A stretch of DNA of 64,000 nt from Malaciobacter marinus (GCF_003544855.1 NZ_CP032101.1:1674001-1738000); one strand, 5' to 3'. Counted from the stretch's first letter, positions 43,718-53,918 are shown. The notes: generated by a model not told the origin, from the sequence alone. Program-made: numbers and translations.

Positions 43718-44431
43718 TTAAGTGAAACTATTCCCATAAATGCCTACAATAAAACCAATATTAACTCCTATTGCAATAAGTCTATTATTTTTATATTTTA
43801 AACTAGGAGCAATATCTTGAAAAATTAAATACAAAATTCCTCCACTTGCAAAAAGCATCAAAGCAGAAGTAATAAAAGGATTTTCTGATAATAAATAATA
43901 TCCTAAAAGAGAAAAAATAACTCCTATAAAACTTAGAAGAAAAAGTATAATTAACAATTTTTTTATTTTAAACCCTGAACTTCTAAGTTCTAAGTATGAA
44001 TTAAAAGATTCTGGAAGATTTTGTAGTGCAATAAATAAAGCTAAAACCATTCCTAACTTATAATCATATGCAAATAAAGCTCCAAGAGCAATTGATTCTG
44101 GAATAAAATCAAGAAGCATAGCCATGATTTGAGCGGTATGCTTAGCTTTCTTTTGAATATAACCATCTAGATAGTAAAATATAATTCCACCTAAAAGAAT
44201 TAAAAAAATAGCAATTAATATATGTGTCTTTTCCAAACCATGAGGCACTAAGACAAAGGAGATTGCACTAAGCATTATACCAGTACCAAAAGCTATAAAT
44301 AAGTGAATGATTTCTTCTTTTAAAAATCCTTTTTTAAATTTTTTTTCAAAAAAGAATGCAAGCAATCCCCCAAAAAAGACTGTAATTCCTGAGAGTAAAG
44401 AAAATATAATAATAGAAGAAATAATACTCAT
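43718..44431 (-). CDS. ZIP-like metal transporter with altered metal motifs
   Basis: 237 aa with about eight helices in the ZIP layout. The two signature helices read LLDFIPESIALG and ALQNLPESFNSY, where active ZIP proteins have HNxPEG in both. The Pro-Glu pairs are kept, but the metal-binding His is Asp in the first and Gln in the second. It may move another divalent ion or have lost transport. AAAGGG precedes the ATG. Confidence 0.68.
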   Translation of the reverse strand: MSIISSIIIFSLLSGITVFFGGLLAFFFEKKFKKGFLKEEIIHLFIAFGTGIMLSAISFVLVPHGLEKTHILIAIFLILLGGIIFYYLDGYIQKKAKHTAQIMAMLLDFIPESIALGALFAYDYKLGMVLALFIALQNLPESFNSYLELRSSGFKIKKLLIILFLLSFIGVIFSLLGYYLLSENPFITSALMLFASGGILYLIFQDIAPSLKYKNNRLIAIGVNIGFIVGIYGNSFT

Positions 44432-44487
44432 ATGCTAGAACCCTTTTAATAATTTATTAGGTTATAGCATATACTCAAAGAGCTTAA

Positions 44488-45693
44488 TTAAGCCTTTGAA
44501 GCACAACTTGCAGTAAAAAGTACATCAGTTGAAGAGTTTAATGCCGTTTCAAGTGAATCTTGAACCACTCCAATTACAAAACCAATTGCAACTACTTGAA
44601 GCGCAATATCATTTGAGATTCCAAAAAGTGAACAAGCAAGTGGTATTAAAAGAAGTGAACCACCAGCAACACCAGAAGCTCCACAAGCAGCTAATGCTGA
44701 TATAATACTAAGTAAAAGTGCAGTTCCCAAATCAACAGTAATTCCTAAAGTATGTACAGTTGCTAAAGTTAAAATAGTAATAGTAACAGCAGCACCTGCC
44801 ATATTTGTACTAGCACCTAAAGGAATAGAAACAGAGTAAGTATTTTCATCAAGATTCAATTTTTTACAAAGATTCATATTTACAGGAATATTAGCAGCAC
44901 TACTTCTTGTAAAGAATGCAGTTATCGCACTATCTTTTATACAAGTAAAAATTAAAGGAAAAGGATTTTTTTGTGTTTTAATAAATACAATTATAGGATT
45001 TACTACAAATGCTATAAAAAGCATTGTTCCTACTAATAAAGCTAAGATTTTTCCATAACTAAAAAGTGCATCAAATCCTGTTTTTGCAAAAGTATTTGCA
45101 ACAAGACCAAAAATACCTAAAGGTGCAAGTTTAATAATAAATTTTACAATTTTTGTAACACCTAAAGATATATCAAAAAATACATTTTTAGTATCTTCAC
45201 TACTATAGTGCATGGCAAACCCCAATGCAATTGCCCAAACTAAAATACCTATAAAATTTCCAGTTTGAAGAGCATTTATTGGATTGTCTACCATATTAAA
45301 TAAAACACCTTTTAATACAGATATTACACTATCAGGAGGAGTTAACACACTTTCTTGTGCATCAGGAAGAACTAATTCAATAGGAAATAAAAAACTTGCA
45401 CTAACAGCAACTAATGCAGCTAGAAATGTACCTACTAAATATAAAATTATAATTGGTTTTATTTTAGTCTGAACTCCCATCTCTTTTGTTGCAATTGCAG
45501 TTGATACTAAAATGAAAACTAATATAGGAGCTATTGCTTTTAATGCTCCAACAAATAAAACTCCAAGAATAGAAACGGCATTTGCCAAATCCTTCGATAA
45601 AAAACCAACAACAACACCAAGAATAATACCTATTAAAATTTGTAAGACTAAATTTCCATTGAGATATTTTTGTAGTAAACCATTTTGAGCCAT
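44488..45693 (-). CDS. sstT: Serine/threonine:Na+ symporter SstT
   Basis: 401 aa, same fold as the dicarboxylate symporter at 31 kb but of the SstT branch: [41 protein letters not shown] (serine-rich hairpin) and [21 protein letters not shown]. It takes up serine and threonine with sodium. Single gene, with an AT-rich 200-base region behind it. Confidence 0.93.
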   Translation of the reverse strand: MAQNGLLQKYLNGNLVLQILIGIILGVVVGFLSKDLANAVSILGVLFVGALKAIAPILVFILVSTAIATKEMGVQTKIKPIIILYLVGTFLAALVAVSASFLFPIELVLPDAQESVLTPPDSVISVLKGVLFNMVDNPINALQTGNFIGILVWAIALGFAMHYSSEDTKNVFFDISLGVTKIVKFIIKLAPLGIFGLVANTFAKTGFDALFSYGKILALLVGTMLFIAFVVNPIIVFIKTQKNPFPLIFTCIKDSAITAFFTRSSAANIPVNMNLCKKLNLDENTYSVSIPLGASTNMAGAAVTITILTLATVHTLGITVDLGTALLLSIISALAACGASGVAGGSLLLIPLACSLFGISNDIALQVVAIGFVIGVVQDSLETALNSSTDVLFTASCASKA

Positions 45694-45901
45694 ATAAATC
45701 CTATCACTATAATTTTATTATTATCTAATTTTAAAATTTAAAAGCAAAAGTATAACAAAATTTTATTTTATTTTAAAACTTTATGCCATTTTTTGTAAAT
45801 TAATTTAAATTTTTGCACTTTCTTAGTTTTAAATTGCAACCATTTTGTAATACTTAAATTATAAAATTTTAAGAATAAAATAAATTAAGAAAGGATTCAA
45901 A

Positions 45902-46012
45902 ATGATTAAAGCAGGTTTATCTTTTGTAGCAATTAGTGTAATGTTTTTTATTTATACAAGTGTAACAATATTAAAAGAGTGTATAAATCCAAATACTAAT
46001 ATAGCCTCATAA
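45902..46012 (+). CDS. Small single-helix membrane protein, 36 aa
   Basis: ATG with AAAGGA six bases upstream. One hydrophobic stretch (AGLSFVAISVMFFIYTSVTI) then a short polar tail with one Cys (KECINPNTN). It fills a 343-base gap between sstT and the methyltransferase gene; the rest of the gap is AT-rich with no further ORF. TTGTAA and TAAAAT-like boxes lie near 45850-45875. No family recognised. Confidence 0.55.
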   Translation: MIKAGLSFVAISVMFFIYTSVTILKECINPNTNIAS

Positions 46013-46024
46013 TGCTATGGGGCT
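46003..46024. terminator. Hairpin at the stop of the small membrane protein gene
   Basis: AGCCTCAT pairs with ATGGGGCT (one T-G wobble) around a 6-base loop. It contains the TAA of the small gene and faces the end of the convergent methyltransferase gene. No clear T-run follows on either strand. Confidence 0.45.
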
Positions 46025-46036
46025 AAAAATATAATT

Positions 46037-46951
46037 TTATGATTTTTCAAATATCATATTTTTTAAACTTTTTTCTTTATCTTTTGAAATAAACTCTTCT
46101 AAATTATCTAATCTTTTTACATATTTAAACTCAGGTGCAAACTTTTCAAATAAGTTTTTAATAAAACTTGTATCTAATTCTGGGGCATTTAAACAGCTTA
46201 AAATTATGCATTTTTCAAAAGCTAAAGAGTCTAATCTTTTAATTATTTTTTCATAATCCTTTGTTGCAGCAAAACTTCCTTTTTGAAAAGAAGGTGGATC
46301 AATAATTATAATATCATAAGGTCCAGATTTTTTTATTTTTCCCCATGATTTTAGTATATTATGGGGTAGAAATTTTACATTTTTGGTATCAAGATTATTT
46401 ATTTGGTGATTTAAACGTCCAGTATTTAATGCATTTTTTGCCATATCAATATTGACAATTTCTTTTGCTTCACCTTTAATTGCACAAACACTAAAAGAGC
46501 ATGTATAAGAAAAAAGATTTAATACTTTTTTATCTTTTGCATTTTCATATACAAATTGACGACCTTTTTTCATATCTGCAAAAAATCCAATATTTTTATT
46601 TGAAAAATTAATACTATATTTTAAACCATTTTCTATTGCATGATTTTGTTTATTTAAAGTTCCTTTTAAAACTTCATTTTCACCATTATTTAAATATCTT
46701 CTTTGTAAAACTAATGTTTTATAGTTATAGTTTTCATATATTTTTTCTAAAAAATCAATAATCTCTTTTTCTATATCTTTATTTATTTCTTCAAAAATTG
46801 TTGCAAATATAATATCATCAATGCTATCTATTGTTAAATAGTTAAAATCTTCATAAAAATTACCTCTTCCATGAAATAATCTTTTATACTCTTGCGTTTT
46901 ATTTTTTAAACTTTCATCTATTATCTTTTCTAAACTTGATATATTCATCAA
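46037..46951 (-). CDS. RlmK/RlmI-like class I rRNA methyltransferase
   Basis: 304 aa. A divergent N-terminal region (about 1-115) is followed by a Rossmann methyltransferase domain: VLNLFSYTCSFSVCAIKGEAKEIVNIDMA binds SAM and DIIIIDPPSFQKGSF holds the catalytic DPPSF motif. The pattern fits the RlmK half of E. coli RlmKL (m7G2069 of 23S rRNA) and RlmI; the site is not certain. Its start overlaps the stop of the greB-like gene by four bases. Confidence 0.8.
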   Translation of the reverse strand: MMNISSLEKIIDESLKNKTQEYKRLFHGRGNFYEDFNYLTIDSIDDIIFATIFEEINKDIEKEIIDFLEKIYENYNYKTLVLQRRYLNNGENEVLKGTLNKQNHAIENGLKYSINFSNKNIGFFADMKKGRQFVYENAKDKKVLNLFSYTCSFSVCAIKGEAKEIVNIDMAKNALNTGRLNHQINNLDTKNVKFLPHNILKSWGKIKKSGPYDIIIIDPPSFQKGSFAATKDYEKIIKRLDSLAFEKCIILSCLNAPELDTSFIKNLFEKFAPEFKYVKRLDNLEEFISKDKEKSLKNMIFEKS

Positions 46952-47436
46952 TCTACTTTAAAATTATATTTTTTAATATCTAAAATCTCATATACAAAAG
47001 TCTCATTATTTATTATAAATTCAAACTCTTCATTTATTGATTTATTTAAAAGAACTTTACCTAAAGGTGACTTATTTGAAATCATATTTTCACTTGGATT
47101 TGTTTCATATGTGCCTACAATAATATACATTTTTTCTTCATTTGTATCTAAATTAAGTATTGTAACTTGTGAACCAAAATTTACTTTCTCATGGGAAAGT
47201 TCTTCTGTTTTTATAGCTTCAGTATTTTTTATAATTTTATCTAAAAATCTAAGCCTTTTATCAATATTTCTTATTTGTTCTTTTGCACTTATATACTCTG
47301 CATTTTCACTTCTATCTCCAAATTGGGCAGCTATTTCTTTTTCTTTTACCCAATATGGCTTTTCTATTTTTAGAAGATTATTAAACTCATCTAAAAACTT
47401 TTTAAACCCCATTTGTGTTATTAACTCTTTTCTCAT
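46948..47436 (-). CDS. greB: GreB-like transcript-cleavage factor
   Basis: 162 aa. MRKELITQMGFKKFLDEFNNLL opens the coiled-coil, with GDRSENAEYISAKEQIRNIDKRLRFLDKII at its tip; this holds the acidic residues that enter the RNA polymerase secondary channel. The C-terminal FKBP-like domain has ISNKSPLGKVLLNK. It rescues backtracked RNA polymerase. The GDRSENAEY form is that of GreB rather than GreA. Confidence 0.85.
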   Translation of the reverse strand: MRKELITQMGFKKFLDEFNNLLKIEKPYWVKEKEIAAQFGDRSENAEYISAKEQIRNIDKRLRFLDKIIKNTEAIKTEELSHEKVNFGSQVTILNLDTNEEKMYIIVGTYETNPSENMISNKSPLGKVLLNKSINEEFEFIINNETFVYEILDIKKYNFKVD

Positions 47437-47529
47437 TTTTTATTGTATCTAAAGAGCATAAAAAGATGATTTAATAACTTACAGTTAAGCTATTTAAAGC
47501 TATGATAATTAAATTTAAAAAGGGAAAAT

Positions 47530-48135
47530 ATGTCAAACAATAGCAGAATAAATGAAATCTATACAAAGATTAAAAGTTTAGAAGAAGACTTAAAAAAAGA
47601 GTATGAAAAAAATAAAGAAAAATTTTACTTTGACAAAAATTTTAATAAAAAATTTCAATTTGATAGAGAGTATATAAATGAATATAAAAGTAAGGTTATA
47701 AATTCATTTAAATATTTATGGAGAGAAAGAATAAGTATTATTCTTACAATTCCTATAATTTGGTCAGTTTTAATTCCTGCTTTTTTACTTGATATTATTG
47801 TTTCTTTATATCAAGCAATATGTTTTCCAATCTATAGAATTCCTAAAGTAAATAGAAAAGATTACATAATCATTGATAGATATAATCTATTTTATTTAAA
47901 TAAAATACAACAAATAAACTGTCTATATTGTGAATATTTCAATGGTCTAATGGGATATGTTAGAGAAGTTGCTGGAAGAACAGAACAATATTGGTGTCCT
48001 ATTAAACATGCAGATAAAACAAAAGACACTCACTCAAGATATAACAAATTTTTTGATTATGGTGATGCAAAATCATTTCAAGAAGAGATTGATATAGTAA
48101 GAGAAGATTTTGATGATGTAAAAAATAAAGGTTAA
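47530..48135 (+). CDS. Conserved membrane protein with a cysteine cluster
   Basis: 201 aa. A charged coiled-coil N-terminus (1-60) leads to two adjacent membrane helices (about 70-105), then a cytoplasmic tail with NCLYCEYFNGLMGYVREVAGRTEQYWCPIKHA. The CxxC pair plus a third Cys and His suggest a metal or redox site. I have no function for it. GGGA precedes the ATG, and the next gene starts two bases after its stop. Confidence 0.65.
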   Translation: MSNNSRINEIYTKIKSLEEDLKKEYEKNKEKFYFDKNFNKKFQFDREYINEYKSKVINSFKYLWRERISIILTIPIIWSVLIPAFLLDIIVSLYQAICFPIYRIPKVNRKDYIIIDRYNLFYLNKIQQINCLYCEYFNGLMGYVREVAGRTEQYWCPIKHADKTKDTHSRYNKFFDYGDAKSFQEEIDIVREDFDDVKNKG

Positions 48136-48137
48136 AT

Positions 48138-48536
48138 TTGAGAAACTTAAGATTTAATACTGAAGATATTTCACAATTAATAATTGGTGCATTTGCATTA
48201 TGTGTGCCAATATCTTTTTCACAAGAAGCATGGGATATAGCGCAAACTCTTCCTAATTTAAACTTAAGTTTATTAATATTTTTAACAGTTTGTTTCTTAA
48301 GTATTTATACATATGGAAGTATTTTCCAAACAAATATTAAATCAAGAGTTTTTATATTTATATTTAGAATTTTCATAGCTTATTTTATAACTATCTTAGT
48401 TGTAAGTTTAACACTTTTTGCACTTAACAAACTACCACTATTTACGGACACCCTACTTGCAATTAAACGAATAATTGTAATATCAATGCCAGCTTCAATA
48501 GGTGCTATTATAGTAGATGGCTTAGATAAAGAGTAA
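48138..48536 (+). CDS. DUF2391-like integral membrane protein
   Basis: 132 aa with four helices. DISQLIIGAFALCVPISFSQEAWDIA and the end VISMPASIGAIIVDGLDK resemble the DUF2391 (TIGR02587-type) membrane proteins of unknown function. Start is TTG with AAGG six bases upstream, two bases after the preceding stop, so the pair is one unit. Confidence 0.65.
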   Translation: MRNLRFNTEDISQLIIGAFALCVPISFSQEAWDIAQTLPNLNLSLLIFLTVCFLSIYTYGSIFQTNIKSRVFIFIFRIFIAYFITILVVSLTLFALNKLPLFTDTLLAIKRIIVISMPASIGAIIVDGLDKE

Positions 48537-48673
48537 ACTCTTAATCTAAAAACAATAATAATATTCAAATTATACATATTATATTCACTTCATAAAATTA
48601 ATTTTACATATTGACAACATTTTGCCAATTGTAATTGCTAAACTTCTCACATAATTTACAAAAAGGTGAGATT

Positions 48674-51121
48674 ATGAAAAATTTATCAAGAAGAGATTTT
48701 CTTAAAAGTACAAGTGCAGTCGTGACTTTAGCATCAATTAATCCAGCATTAAATGCCATGGTAATTAATAATGCAAAAAAGATTTTAACAACTTCACATT
48801 ATGGAGCATTTTATGCAGTTGTTGAAGATGGAAAGTTTGTTAGAACTATTCCATATGAAAAAGACAATCATCCAAGCCCAATGATTGAAGCAATGCCAGA
48901 TAGAGTTTATACTCCAACAAGGGTTAAATATCCTTATGTAAGAGAAGGATTTTTAAAACATGAACACAAAAGTGATACAACAAAAAGAGGAAAAGAAAAA
49001 TTTGTAAGAGTATCTTGGGATAAAGCCTTTGAACTAGTTGCAAAAGAGATTAAAAGAGTACAAAAAACTACAGGACCAGACTCTATTTATGCAGGTTGTT
49101 ATGGTTGGTGGACTTCAGGAAATATGCATAATGTAAGAAATATTGCACAAAGAATGTTAAAACTAACAGGTGGATTTGTTGATGATGTAAATACTTACTC
49201 TACTGGTGCAATTAGAGTAATTTTGCCATATGTAACAGGAAGTGCGAGTGGTTATTATAAACCTTCTGCTTGGCCTACAGTAATAAAAAATGTTGATAAT
49301 TTAGTAATAATTGGAGCAGACCCATATGTTACAAATCAAATAGCATGGACAAGTGCAGATCATAGATATTATGATTATATGGAAGATTTAAAAGAAGAGA
49401 GTAAAAAAAGAAAAATAAATATAATTAATATTAATCCTGTTTATACAGAAACAGCACAAAAACTTAATGCAAAACAAGTATCATTAAAACCAGGAACTGA
49501 TGTTGCTTTAATGTTAGGAATTGCTAATTATATGTATAAAAATAAACTTTATAATGAAAAATTTATGAAAAAATATACATATGGTAGAAAACAATTTTTC
49601 AAATATCTAATTGGAGAAGAAGATAATATAGATAAAACACCACAATGGGCATCAAAAATTACAGGAATTTCTGAAAAAGACATTGAATTATTAGCAAAAC
49701 TATTTGCAAAAGGAAAAACAACGCTTATGGGTGGTTGGGCTATTCAAAGAATGGATTCAGGAGAACAATCACATTGGATGATGGTAACTTTGGCTTGTAT
49801 GATAGGTCAAATTGGTCAAGAAGGAGGAGGATTTACTTTTTCAGGACACTACTCTAACATCGGTGCACCTGCTGCAACAGGACCAGGATTGAGTGCATTT
49901 CCAATTAATTTTAAAAATACTAAAGATATTCCTTGGGTAAATAAAAAATCAAAATATATTCCTGTAGCAAGAATTGCAGATATGCTATTAAATCCAGGTG
50001 AAAAATTTGATTATAATGGGAAAAAACTAACATATCCAGATATAAAAATGATTTACTGGGCAGGAGGAAATCCTTTTCACCATCATCAAGATGTTAACAA
50101 ATTGATAAAAGCATGGCAAAAACCTGAATCAATTATATTTATAGAACCTTACTGGACAGCAAGTGCAAGAATGGCAGATATAGTGCTTCCTGCTACTACA
50201 ACTTTTGAAAGAAATGATATTACATTTTTTGGTCATGGTTCACATGAATCTATTATGGCTATGAAAAAAGCAGTAGAACCAATTGCTGAATCAAAAAATG
50301 ATTATGATATTGCAGTAGGAATAATGGATAAATTAGGATTAAAAGAGTTATATACAGAAGGGAAAAAAGATGAAATGGATTGGATTAAAGAGTTTTATAA
50401 TAACTCTTTAAAACAAGCAAAAGACAAAAATATCCCTATGCTTGAATTTGATGATTTTTGGGAAAAAGGACATACAGACTTCAAAATTTCTCAAAAAGCA
50501 AAAAACTATGTTTCTTTTAAAAGTTTTATAAAAAATAAAAGAAAAAATAGATTAGGAACGCCATCTGGAAAATTTGAGATTTTTTCTAAAACTATAGAAA
50601 GCTATAACTATGATGATTGTGCTCCACATCCAAAATGGTATGAACCAATGGAATATTTAGGAAGTAAAAAAGCAAATAAATATCCATATCATATTGTTTC
50701 TCCTCATCCTAAATATAGACTTCACTCTCAACTAAATAATACTTGGTTAAGAAATGTATATGAAGTAAAAGGAAGAGAACCAATTTTAATAAATATCGAA
50801 GATGCAAAAGAAAAAGGGATAAAAGATGGAGATGTTGTAAAAGTTTTCAATGATAGAGGTTCAGTTTTAGCTGGTGCAGTAGTCACTTCAAATATAAGAA
50901 AAAATGTTGTCCAATTATGTGAAGGAGCTTGGTATGATCCAGCTGATTTACAAAATGGTGATACTTCTTGCATTCATGGGCATGTAAATGTATTGACAAT
51001 AGATAAAGGAACATCAAAACTTGCACAAGGAAATATTGCCCACACAGCTTTAGTTGACTTTGAAAAATATACAGGAGAATTACCTCAAATAAAAGTATTT
51101 ACTCCTCCAAAAACTATTTAA
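48674..51121 (+). CDS. torA: Periplasmic TMAO/DMSO reductase (TorA-like molybdoenzyme)
   Basis: 815 aa from the ATG at 48674, where AAGG and a Tat signal (LSRRDFLKSTSA) begin. Members reduce trimethylamine N-oxide or DMSO as terminal acceptors using bis-MGD molybdenum. GCYGWWTSGNMHNVRNIAQRML, the Mo-ligand serine in NTYSTGAIRVILPYVTGS, IIGADPYVTNQ and WGG-type cofactor segments (LMGGWAIQRMDSGEQ) are family blocks. It has no iron-sulfur N-terminus, as in TorA and DorA. With the following cytochrome it matches the Campylobacter jejuni Cj0264c/Cj0265c pair. No TorD chaperone gene lies in the window. Confidence 0.9.
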   Translation: MKNLSRRDFLKSTSAVVTLASINPALNAMVINNAKKILTTSHYGAFYAVVEDGKFVRTIPYEKDNHPSPMIEAMPDRVYTPTRVKYPYVREGFLKHEHKSDTTKRGKEKFVRVSWDKAFELVAKEIKRVQKTTGPDSIYAGCYGWWTSGNMHNVRNIAQRMLKLTGGFVDDVNTYSTGAIRVILPYVTGSASGYYKPSAWPTVIKNVDNLVIIGADPYVTNQIAWTSADHRYYDYMEDLKEESKKRKINIININPVYTETAQKLNAKQVSLKPGTDVALMLGIANYMYKNKLYNEKFMKKYTYGRKQFFKYLIGEEDNIDKTPQWASKITGISEKDIELLAKLFAKGKTTLMGGWAIQRMDSGEQSHWMMVTLACMIGQIGQEGGGFTFSGHYSNIGAPAATGPGLSAFPINFKNTKDIPWVNKKSKYIPVARIADMLLNPGEKFDYNGKKLTYPDIKMIYWAGGNPFHHHQDVNKLIKAWQKPESIIFIEPYWTASARMADIVLPATTTFERNDITFFGHGSHESIMAMKKAVEPIAESKNDYDIAVGIMDKLGLKELYTEGKKDEMDWIKEFYNNSLKQAKDKNIPMLEFDDFWEKGHTDFKISQKAKNYVSFKSFIKNKRKNRLGTPSGKFEIFSKTIESYNYDDCAPHPKWYEPMEYLGSKKANKYPYHIVSPHPKYRLHSQLNNTWLRNVYEVKGREPILINIEDAKEKGIKDGDVVKVFNDRGSVLAGAVVTSNIRKNVVQLCEGAWYDPADLQNGDTSCIHGHVNVLTIDKGTSKLAQGNIAHTALVDFEKYTGELPQIKVFTPPKTI

Positions 51122-51142
51122 AGAGAGATTCTTCTCTCTTTA
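51119..51142 (+). other. Intercistronic hairpin between torA and the cytochrome gene
   Basis: A perfect 10-bp stem (TAAAGAGAGA with TCTCTCTTTA) and a 4-base loop begins at the torA stop. What follows is TAATAATAAAA, without a T-run, so it is more likely a message-stabilising or partial-attenuation element than a full terminator. Confidence 0.6.
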
Positions 51143-51168
51143 ATAATAAAAAACAACAAAGGAAGAAC

Positions 51169-51744
51169 ATGAGACTTTTAATAATAACTGCTATTGTATT
51201 TTTTTCTTCATCACTATTTGCACAAAATAAATTTTTGACAAAACAAGCAAATTTATTGAATAAAAATAATGATAAAATAGCTATAATTACAAAAGGTACT
51301 AAAGTTAAAATTTTAGAAAAATATAAAGATAAGAGTTTGGTTCAAATTAAAGGTTGGTCATATGAAGATGAACCTAATGATGAGATTTTTTTTAAATATG
51401 GAGTAACTGTTACATTAGCAACACGTAATGAAAATTCACCTAAAAGAAAAATTTATCAAACTAAAGAAGATGACTATGAAGAAATATGGATTGAAAATAG
51501 TATTCAAGGTTTTATAATGAATAAAGATTTAACAAATAATTTTAAATCTATATGGAATGACGAATCAGCTTTTGCAAGTCAAAGATGTAGTGGTTGTCAT
51601 GAAATACCAGCTCCAAGTAGTCATTTTGCTGGAGAGTTTCCTTCTTTGATTAACTCTATGGCAGAACAAGCAGGTTTATCGCCAAAAGAAGAAAAAACTT
51701 TAGTTAACTATTTTCAAAAGAAAAATATTTACGGTAAAAAATGA
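51169..51744 (+). CDS. Monohaem c-type cytochrome, electron donor to TorA
   Basis: 191 aa with a signal peptide (1-18, ending LFA). An SH3-like part (about 25-120) is followed by one haem motif CSGCH near 138 and EIPAPSSHFAGEFPSLINSM, then AGLSPKEEKTLVNYFQ. The C-terminal part is like the last domain of E. coli TorC, and the whole is like Cj0265c. It should pass electrons from the quinol pool to the reductase. The stop overlaps the sensor kinase start by four bases. Confidence 0.83.
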   Translation: MRLLIITAIVFFSSSLFAQNKFLTKQANLLNKNNDKIAIITKGTKVKILEKYKDKSLVQIKGWSYEDEPNDEIFFKYGVTVTLATRNENSPKRKIYQTKEDDYEEIWIENSIQGFIMNKDLTNNFKSIWNDESAFASQRCSGCHEIPAPSSHFAGEFPSLINSMAEQAGLSPKEEKTLVNYFQKKNIYGKK

Positions 51745-53918
51745 AAAAAATAGTTTTAATTCTACTCTTATTAATAAATTTAGAAGCAGCAAATAAACAA
51801 ATACTTCTTTTGCAATCTTATAATAAAGGATTGAAATGGAGTGATGATTTATCGAAAGGTGTGGAAGAAGTATTAATAAACTATAAAAGGTATGAATTAA
51901 CTACACAATATATGGATAGTAAAAAATACCACTCTAAAGATTATATTAGCGCACTTTATAATCTTTTTTTACAAAAATATAAATATCAGCAATATGATGT
52001 AGTCATTGTTGCTGATAATTATGCAATTGATTTTGTACTAAAATATAAAAATAAAATTTTTAAAAACTCTAAATTAGTTTTTTGTGGTTTAGATAAAGAC
52101 TTACCAGGAATTAATGTAAAAAAAGCATTAAAAGAACATATCCCTGTAGTTTTAGAAAATAAACAATTAAATACAAATATAGAATATATATCAAAAATTT
52201 TACCAAATTTAAAAGAACTTTATTTAATAAATGACTTATCTTTATCTTCACGGTTAATAAATAAAAAATTTGAAGAATCAACAAATAAAATAAATAAAAA
52301 ATTAAATATTAGTTTGTCGCTTCACGGTAACTTAAAAAAAATAGAAAATGACTTATTGAAATTACCTGAAAATTCAGCAATTTTATTTGGTTCATTATTT
52401 ATAGATGAAAAAGGCAAATATATTCCTTATTATCAAGTTAATGACTTAATAAACAAATCTACCGTACCTGTTTTTTCCCTAACAGATTCCCATCTAGGCA
52501 AAGGAGTTATAGGTGGTAAACTATCAACAGGTTATGAACAAGGTAAAGAAGCAGCAAAATTAGCAATCAAATTTTTAGAAAAAAAATATATTGACTTTTC
52601 TAAACCTGTTACAGCTGATGCTTTATGGTATTTTGATTATAAGGTATTAAAAAAATATAATTTAGAAAATATAAAACTACCTGATAATGCTACAATTATA
52701 AACTCTCCAAAAAGCTTTTTTGAAAAATATAATAGGATAATAAATATAATTTTTATAATTTTTCCTTTTATTCTTATTACTTTAATCATTGCTATAATTA
52801 GTATTATTTTAAAAACAAAAGCTCAAAAAAAGCTAGAAGCTCAAAAAAAGCTTTCAGAAGCTCAATTAAATAATTTAGAAAGTTCTATTTTTTGGATAGA
52901 TACAAATGGCAAAATAAAAGGTTGTAATAGTTCATTTAATAAATTTGTTAAAAGAGATTCATCACAAATTATTAGCAAAGATATTGATAATATTTTTTTA
53001 TTTTTAAAAAAATATATTTCTAAAGAAAAAATATTTAACTATGAACAATTTGAATTTAATTATTTAAAAAAAGACTATTTGGTAAAAAATAAATATGTTG
53101 AAGATGAAAATAGAAATCTAGAAGCAGTTACAATAATAACAAATATTACAGAAAAAAAACAAGCAGAAATAAATAAACAATTTCTAATTCAACAATCTAA
53201 ACTAACAGAAATAGGAGAAACTCTTTCAGCTTTAATTCATCAATGGAAAACTCCTCTTGTTGAACTATCAGCAGTTGCTCATAAAATGCATTATTATAAT
53301 AAAAAAAAGAGACTAAATGATAAAGATATTGATGATTTTTATAATATAATTATGAAACAAACAGTTTTCATGAGTGAAACAATGGACTCTTTTAGAGGTT
53401 TTATCAAAGCATCAAATAAAGCTATTAGCTTTGATATAAGCTTAGGGATAAGTGAGATACTTGATATATTAAAAGATTCATTAAAATATAATAATATTCA
53501 AGCTGAATATATTAATGTTTTAGAAAAAAATATTTTTATTCATGGATATCCAAATGAATTTAAGCAAGTTATTCTAAATCTTATTAATAATGCAAAAGAT
53601 TCAATCTTAGAAAAAAGAAAAAAGGAAAAAAGTAATATACAAGGTGAGATAAAAATTATTTTAACACAAATAGAAGAGAGTGTAAAAATAAAAATTGTTG
53701 ATGATGGATTAGGCTTTACTAATAATATAGAGAATAAAATATTTAATCCTTACTTTACAACAAAAAATGATGGAATTGGTATTGGATTATATATGGCAAA
53801 ACTTATTATTGAAAATAAAATGAACGGAATAATAAAAGCATATAATAATATTGTTGGAGCAAAATTTATTATCACACTACCTAAAGGTAAAGAAAATGAT
53901 GAAAATCTTAATTCTTGA
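51741..53918 (+). CDS. Sensor histidine kinase with fused periplasmic binding domain
   Basis: 725 aa. Signal/anchor at 1-17, then an ABC-type substrate-binding domain (about 18-320; ILLLQSYNKGLKWSDDLSKG, TAD and YEQGKEAAKLA), one membrane helix (about 337-360), a coiled coil, a PAS-like domain (about 375-475), the phospho-acceptor H box LIHQWKTPLVELSA, and an ATPase domain with NLINNAKDSI, VDDGLGFTNN and GIGIGLYMAK. The binding domain would sense a small molecule directly, replacing the separate TorT of E. coli. Its place in the operon suggests TMAO or a related compound. Confidence 0.85.
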   Translation: MKKIVLILLLLINLEAANKQILLLQSYNKGLKWSDDLSKGVEEVLINYKRYELTTQYMDSKKYHSKDYISALYNLFLQKYKYQQYDVVIVADNYAIDFVLKYKNKIFKNSKLVFCGLDKDLPGINVKKALKEHIPVVLENKQLNTNIEYISKILPNLKELYLINDLSLSSRLINKKFEESTNKINKKLNISLSLHGNLKKIENDLLKLPENSAILFGSLFIDEKGKYIPYYQVNDLINKSTVPVFSLTDSHLGKGVIGGKLSTGYEQGKEAAKLAIKFLEKKYIDFSKPVTADALWYFDYKVLKKYNLENIKLPDNATIINSPKSFFEKYNRIINIIFIIFPFILITLIIAIISIILKTKAQKKLEAQKKLSEAQLNNLESSIFWIDTNGKIKGCNSSFNKFVKRDSSQIISKDIDNIFLFLKKYISKEKIFNYEQFEFNYLKKDYLVKNKYVEDENRNLEAVTIITNITEKKQAEINKQFLIQQSKLTEIGETLSALIHQWKTPLVELSAVAHKMHYYNKKKRLNDKDIDDFYNIIMKQTVFMSETMDSFRGFIKASNKAISFDISLGISEILDILKDSLKYNNIQAEYINVLEKNIFIHGYPNEFKQVILNLINNAKDSILEKRKKEKSNIQGEIKIILTQIEESVKIKIVDDGLGFTNNIENKIFNPYFTTKNDGIGIGLYMAKLIIENKMNGIIKAYNNIVGAKFIITLPKGKENDENLNS

